Source of the DNA: Osedax fenrisi
Lineage: Eukaryota > Annelida > Polychaeta > Sabellida > Siboglinidae
Direction: 5' to 3'
Assembly (NCBI GenBank): GCA_964019155.1
Contig: OZ025242.1
Coordinates: 3,813,964 to 3,877,963, forward strand
Length of the DNA: 64,000 nucleotides
The position numbers and the translations under genes were made by a program. Of this stretch, positions 59,601 to 64,000 are shown in pieces (position 1 is the first letter of the stretch; every line of letters begins with the position of its first letter). The notes under the pieces are model-generated. The model had not been told where the DNA came from, ran no database searches, and worked only from the letters and a program-made list of their open reading frames with translations.

Positions 59601-60591
59601 ATTATTGGTATTATAAAAAGGATTTATTCAATATTTGATAATTAACACTTCTTAATAATTATAGAATCTAAATATTTTATTTGTATATGTAAAAGTGTGG
59701 ATAGCGTACTATATATGATATAATTACCATTTTATGCCCATACATATATAATATATATATATATATATATTATTATCGGTTTTTGTGTTATTTTGGTTAT
59801 TGTATTTTGTGAGTTTTTTTGCTTTTTAAATTGTTATTAGATTATTGAGTTATTTAATGATATTTGGATATTTTGAATATTTCCTAGTAATTTGACATAT
59901 TTAATTACAATTTTGTAACATCTAACTTTACTTTTTTCATATCTAACTTTAATAATATTATAATAATTATTCTTTTTAATAAGATATTATTTATTAATAT
60001 TAATTAAAATATATTTATAAATGATTAATTATATACTTATATTTAGGAATTTCAAATTATTAGTTATTATTATAATATTTCCAAGTTTATAGTAAACAAG
60101 AAGTTTAAATTTGTATTCAAAATAAAATAGGAAATCTATGCATTTCATTTAATACTACTTATTAATAAGGTGATATAGTAGTTATTTAACTTTTATTTAA
60201 CATTTAAGAGTTTTAATGAAATTGTATGATTTTTCAATTAAATAATAAATATAAATTTATTTTGTATTATTTATTATTTTTGAAATAAAAAACTAATCAT
60301 AAATACTATTATGACTAGATGCGAATATAGGGTCAACATAACTATACAAAATAAAATTTGTCATTCATAATCAATATAGAAAATAGTAAAGTTAGAGCTA
60401 ATGCTTTAATGCATAATGTTCATAACAAATAAATCATAATATTGTTTTCAAAATCATAACTTATATATAATATATATATATATATATATTGTATAATGAC
60501 ATTATTTTTATATATTTTTTATTATTCATTATTTTGAAAAAAATAATTATATATATTAAAAGAGTATCATAATTAATTAATATGTAATTTG
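59601..60591. other. AT-rich stretch, old duplication, copy B
   Basis: Equivalent of 12740-13847, with indels. It retains a segment near 59635-59690 (ACTTCTTAATAATTATAG) that is deleted in copy A at 12780 but present at 5007-5025. Confidence 0.55.
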
Positions 60592-60786
60592 TCACCTTCA
60601 TGACTATCTTTCACCTTCTTAGCTGTACATGAATTGCTGCAATGGCTACCTGCTTCCCTCGAGGTCACCTACCAGTATACAGAGGTCATCAACATATATG
60701 GAAGGTTAGCCCCACCCCTCATCCCAATGGAAAACTTATGACCCTATCTCACTAACTATATCACCCGACCTCTCCATATGGTTTAA
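60592..60786. other. GC-richer island, copy B
   Basis: Equivalent of 13848-14043. A stop and small indels break the frames open in copy A, so no gene is called. Confidence 0.3.
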
Positions 60787-61158
60787 TAACCAAGTGATTA
60801 TGTCATGAATATATTAAAAATTACGTTATCATATATGAAAACAAATATGCCAATAGAACAAATATTGATAAACTATATTAGCGTATGTAATATTATATTG
60901 AGAAATTTCATATTTTAATTAAATAATATAAATAATTATTTAGTGAAAGTTTATTTTTAATAATCATAAAACTAGATTATTACGTATCAACATCTAGTAC
61001 TTATTAGGTAATATTATAAATATGTGTGTATATTTGTATGTAATTTATATTTAATATGTTGTATATATATATATATATATATATACAATATAGTGTATAG
61101 TTGATAATATACATAAATGTTGCCTCTCACTAAATGATAATTATCTCTCTCCCAACAG
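60787..61158. other. AT-rich, probable intron before the exon
   Basis: Contains (TA)n at 61062-61084 and ends in CTCTCTCCCAACAG. No coding sequence. Confidence 0.5.
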
Positions 61159-61357
61159 TCTGACAGGAGGAGCTGTTGATGCAATTGTTCCTAAAGAACT
61201 ACCACTACTGCTGCCTCTTCAACCACTGCTGCTGCTGCAGCGGCAACATCAATACACTCAGTACTTATCTAATGTACCATCACCACTATCACTATTGCCT
61301 CCTTCAGGGAGTGATATACTAAGCCATACACAGGGACCTTACTACTTTGTGCTTTAA
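61159..61357 (+). CDS. Probable last coding exon, copy B
   Basis: 65 codons after the acceptor CTCTCTCCCAACAG (the first exon base completes a split codon). LTGGAVDAIVPKELPLLLPL opens, QHQYTQYLSNVPSPLSLLPP lies mid-way, and the end is GPYYFVL then TAA. Against copy A (14413-14590) most changes keep the frame, and the CTG run is shorter and interrupted (LLLLQRQ). The loss of the C-terminus is on the A side, so B is likely the intact form. No recognised domain; donor exon not located. Confidence 0.45.
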
Positions 61358-63059
61358 ATTCTATCGCATTCACTCTGATATACATATATACACATACTTG
61401 TATGTATTTGTGTATATGTATACATTCGATGTAATCATTATTGATATAATATGTTTAGAAGCATATTTTATTTATCAAATTTGTTCTCTATAATATTAAC
61501 TACTTTCTACTTATCTTATATCTATATTATTATGTTGACGAACGCATGATATAATACCACACACAGTATTATAACATTTATGTTACTTATTTAAATAGTA
61601 TATGTGTATATTATCATGATATATATTCATCCCATTTTGAATTTAAAAATAAAATTGTTTACTTTAATTATTTTTTAAAATAAAAAATAAGAAATTAAAC
61701 AGCCAATATATTATCATTTTAGCTTTTATTATAGATATATAATAATAATTTCTTATTTACAGTATTTATAAAAATATAGATACATAATAAATCTTACATT
61801 ATTAACAAAATAGATTATGCAATATTGATGAAATATCATATTTAACTAAACCAGATAGAATTTATAAATATTGACAATTTAACTTGTAGTATTTTACTTT
61901 GTTTATCTACTTTATTTTTATAATAAAATAACAGTATAATATAATAATTATAGATATTACATGGTATTTATAATTTACATATAAGATATAAGTTATACTT
62001 TCAATACATTATCTAAATTATTATTATAAGTGATGCATTACAAATTATTTGGATATAATTTTATATGAATAGATTTGGAATATATAAAATAATATTTATT
62101 TTAATAGTAAGAAACATATAATTATTCATATATGTATATATTTATTATTATTTATCTTAAATCATATACAAATAAATATAAATAGTATTATTAATATAAA
62201 TACAATTAGGTACAATTAATAAACTAATAATAGGTTATAAACACAAGAATGATATACAAAATAAATTATATAAATAAGGTATTATACCAAAGCCCTGAGA
62301 GGGGGCTTTGATTATAGCTAGAAAATAAGAGATTATAAGCTATAGCTAAGGAAATATAATATTATAATGATAAAGTTGATGATTTAATGAATTAGAAGAA
62401 TGTTTAATGCTAATAGATAATGAATAATATGATTTGATAAGACATTAACATTATTATTATTTATAGATACCCTAATGTCCATGGTTTATAATGCATTTGT
62501 ATGCTAATATATATATATATATATATATATATCCTTATAGAAGATATATATAATTATGTGTTCTTTTGATCTTTGCAGTTTAAGCTTAATTTTGTAACCA
62601 ATTACAACAAAGGTATATATTTGCACAAAAGTTTTGTATACAATTACTTTTATAAATTTAAAGATATTACTAAAATTACAATATATATATCTTCAGCATC
62701 TGATCTAATATATTTATAAAACTATTTCATGTATAATCACTACAATTAATATAAATTATCTTATTTCTATTCCACTAATGTATTCAAAATATTATTTATT
62801 ATGAAAAATTACTATCTTTAAAAACGTCAATATTATTAATATTGATAATATCCTTATCATTTAGTCTATCAAATGCATGTGTTACATATAAAAAGCATTA
62901 CAATTAATATTGTACTACTTATAATCCTGAATATTGTTTAATGAAAAAAAACACATATATATATATATATATATGTTATTATTATCAGATTTAGGTTTGC
63001 ACCCTAGTTTTTATAGAAACTAAAACTTATTGAGACAATTAGCCTTAATTGTAAAGAAA

Positions 63060-63093
<34 letters not shown>

Positions 63094-64000
63094 TGTATAG
63101 TAGGATAGATAATTTGTTAAAGTTTTTCTATCTCGCAATAATATATCACAAATGTTATAACAAACATGATTGTGAAGTTTCATCACAAAATATTTAATAA
63201 TGATAAAACGATACAAATTGTAATGAAGATATATTTGCATATATTATGTAAGGTAAATTCTCATTTCATATGTAGTGTGTTTATGTATTTTTGTATGTGC
63301 AGTGAACATCGTGCACATTGTTATAAAAATGAAATATTTGTCATATACTTATATTATTAGTGTATATATATATAATTAGTGTATATATGTATACATATAT
63401 TATAATATAAATAAAGTAAAACATTAATTAAAATTAAACAGATAATAAAATTATAAATTAATTTTTTAATACCAATAGTTTATTTATTTGATAAATTATT
63501 TAATTAATCATTGAACTTTGTTGAGTCTATCATATTTGTGTGTTGTAAAAATTAAACTAAAAATTGTCCAATAAAATAAAATTTTATTAAAATGCTAAAT
63601 AAACTCACTTTTTGAATACATATTCTACTTTTATACTAATTGTTAAAATTTTATATCTATATAATAATGATAAACATATATAATAAACACTAAATTAATT
63701 AAATTATACTATCGATAATTTTTTTTCTCAATGTAGAAAAAATTCAAAAATTAAATTATAATTTCGGTAGTACAATTTTATCATTTTATTTTTGTATTTT
63801 AAAATATTTTGTATGGGTGTTTTTATATAATAAATATGTTTACAAGTACATTTTTAATTGTAAATAATTTATTCTTGAATATAACTTAATTATTTTTGAT
63901 ACTTTTCACTGTAAATTCTTATATGTTTTTAATATTGTTATCGAATTCTGAATTTTTGTCGGTTTTCAAAATTTGTTTTTTATCATATATGAAATAATGA
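61358..64000. other. AT-rich non-coding stretch of copy B
   Basis: Equivalent of 14591-17225. Differs by a GC-containing hairpin at 62288-62310 (CAAAGCCC and GGGCTTTG) absent from copy A, and by an insertion near 63670-63780. Ends at the first bases of the foldback MITE seen at 17212. No gene. Confidence 0.6.

Larger units (their letters stand above)
45680..64000 (+). repeat. Copy B of a long direct duplication
   Basis: Aligned with 1-17225 throughout, in the same orientation and with the same internal features. Longer by about 1.1 kb, with three standard array units against two S-module-headed units in A, but without the full-length acidic gene and its flanking segment. Continues past the right edge. 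Confidence 0.95.

Overview
The window reads as nuclear DNA of an AT-rich animal, most likely an invertebrate, but the species cannot be named from sequence alone. Reasons: long (TA)n runs every 1-3 kb, very low coding density, GT/AG splice-like signals, a Ty3/gypsy LTR retrotransposon, CR1/Jockey-type LINE 3' ends, a tRNA-derived SINE, and hAT-like and pogo-like MITEs. No bacterial gene, operon, rRNA, functional tRNA gene or CRISPR array was seen.

Layout. Bases 1-17225 (copy A) and 45680-64000 (copy B) are the same sequence in direct orientation. The match runs to both edges of the window, so neither outer boundary is visible. Either the window holds about 1.4 periods of a tandem repeat with a period of roughly 46 kb, or an assembly has joined two haplotypes. 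Inside each copy is a secondary array of 2.1-kb units: two S-module-headed units in A (5712-10273) and three in B (51421-57720). Each unit carries, on the minus strand, an N-terminal and a C-terminal piece of an unrecognised acidic, Asp/Tyr-rich protein. The pieces are separated by a 0.92-kb S module and preceded by a 28/29-bp minisatellite. Only one copy (9383-10180) has the two pieces joined by a 198-nt middle segment, giving an uninterrupted 265-codon frame. Beyond the array lie fragments of a second unknown gene, a 95-bp inverted repeat, older diverged duplications, and a probable last coding exon (14413-14590 and 61159-61357).

The stretch 17226-45679, present once here, is a transposon graveyard. 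In order it holds: a 148-bp foldback MITE (17212-17359), a dispersed family marked by GGGTATTRTGGCCGATA (18589, 27465, 30955), a SINE (19706), small tandem duplications, a LINE 3' end (23600-24592), a possible transposase C-terminal exon (24667-24796), a 445-bp hairpin MITE (25993-26437), a hAT-like MITE (27500-27686) and a CpG-rich patch (30060-30170). Next comes a nearly intact gypsy element (31995-37202), then a 417-bp foldback with a perfect 122-bp palindrome (39878-40294), an inverted SINE (42846), a second LINE 3' end (43084-43706) and a pogo/Tigger-like MITE (44223-44678).

The only complete enzyme set is that of the gypsy element: gag with an in-frame stop, then protease, reverse transcriptase, RNase H and integrase in one pol frame. 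Pol is reachable from gag by a canonical -1 slippery heptamer. The most unusual local biology is the 2.1-kb array, where modules appear to be exchanged exactly at splice-like junctions and are nearly identical between units.
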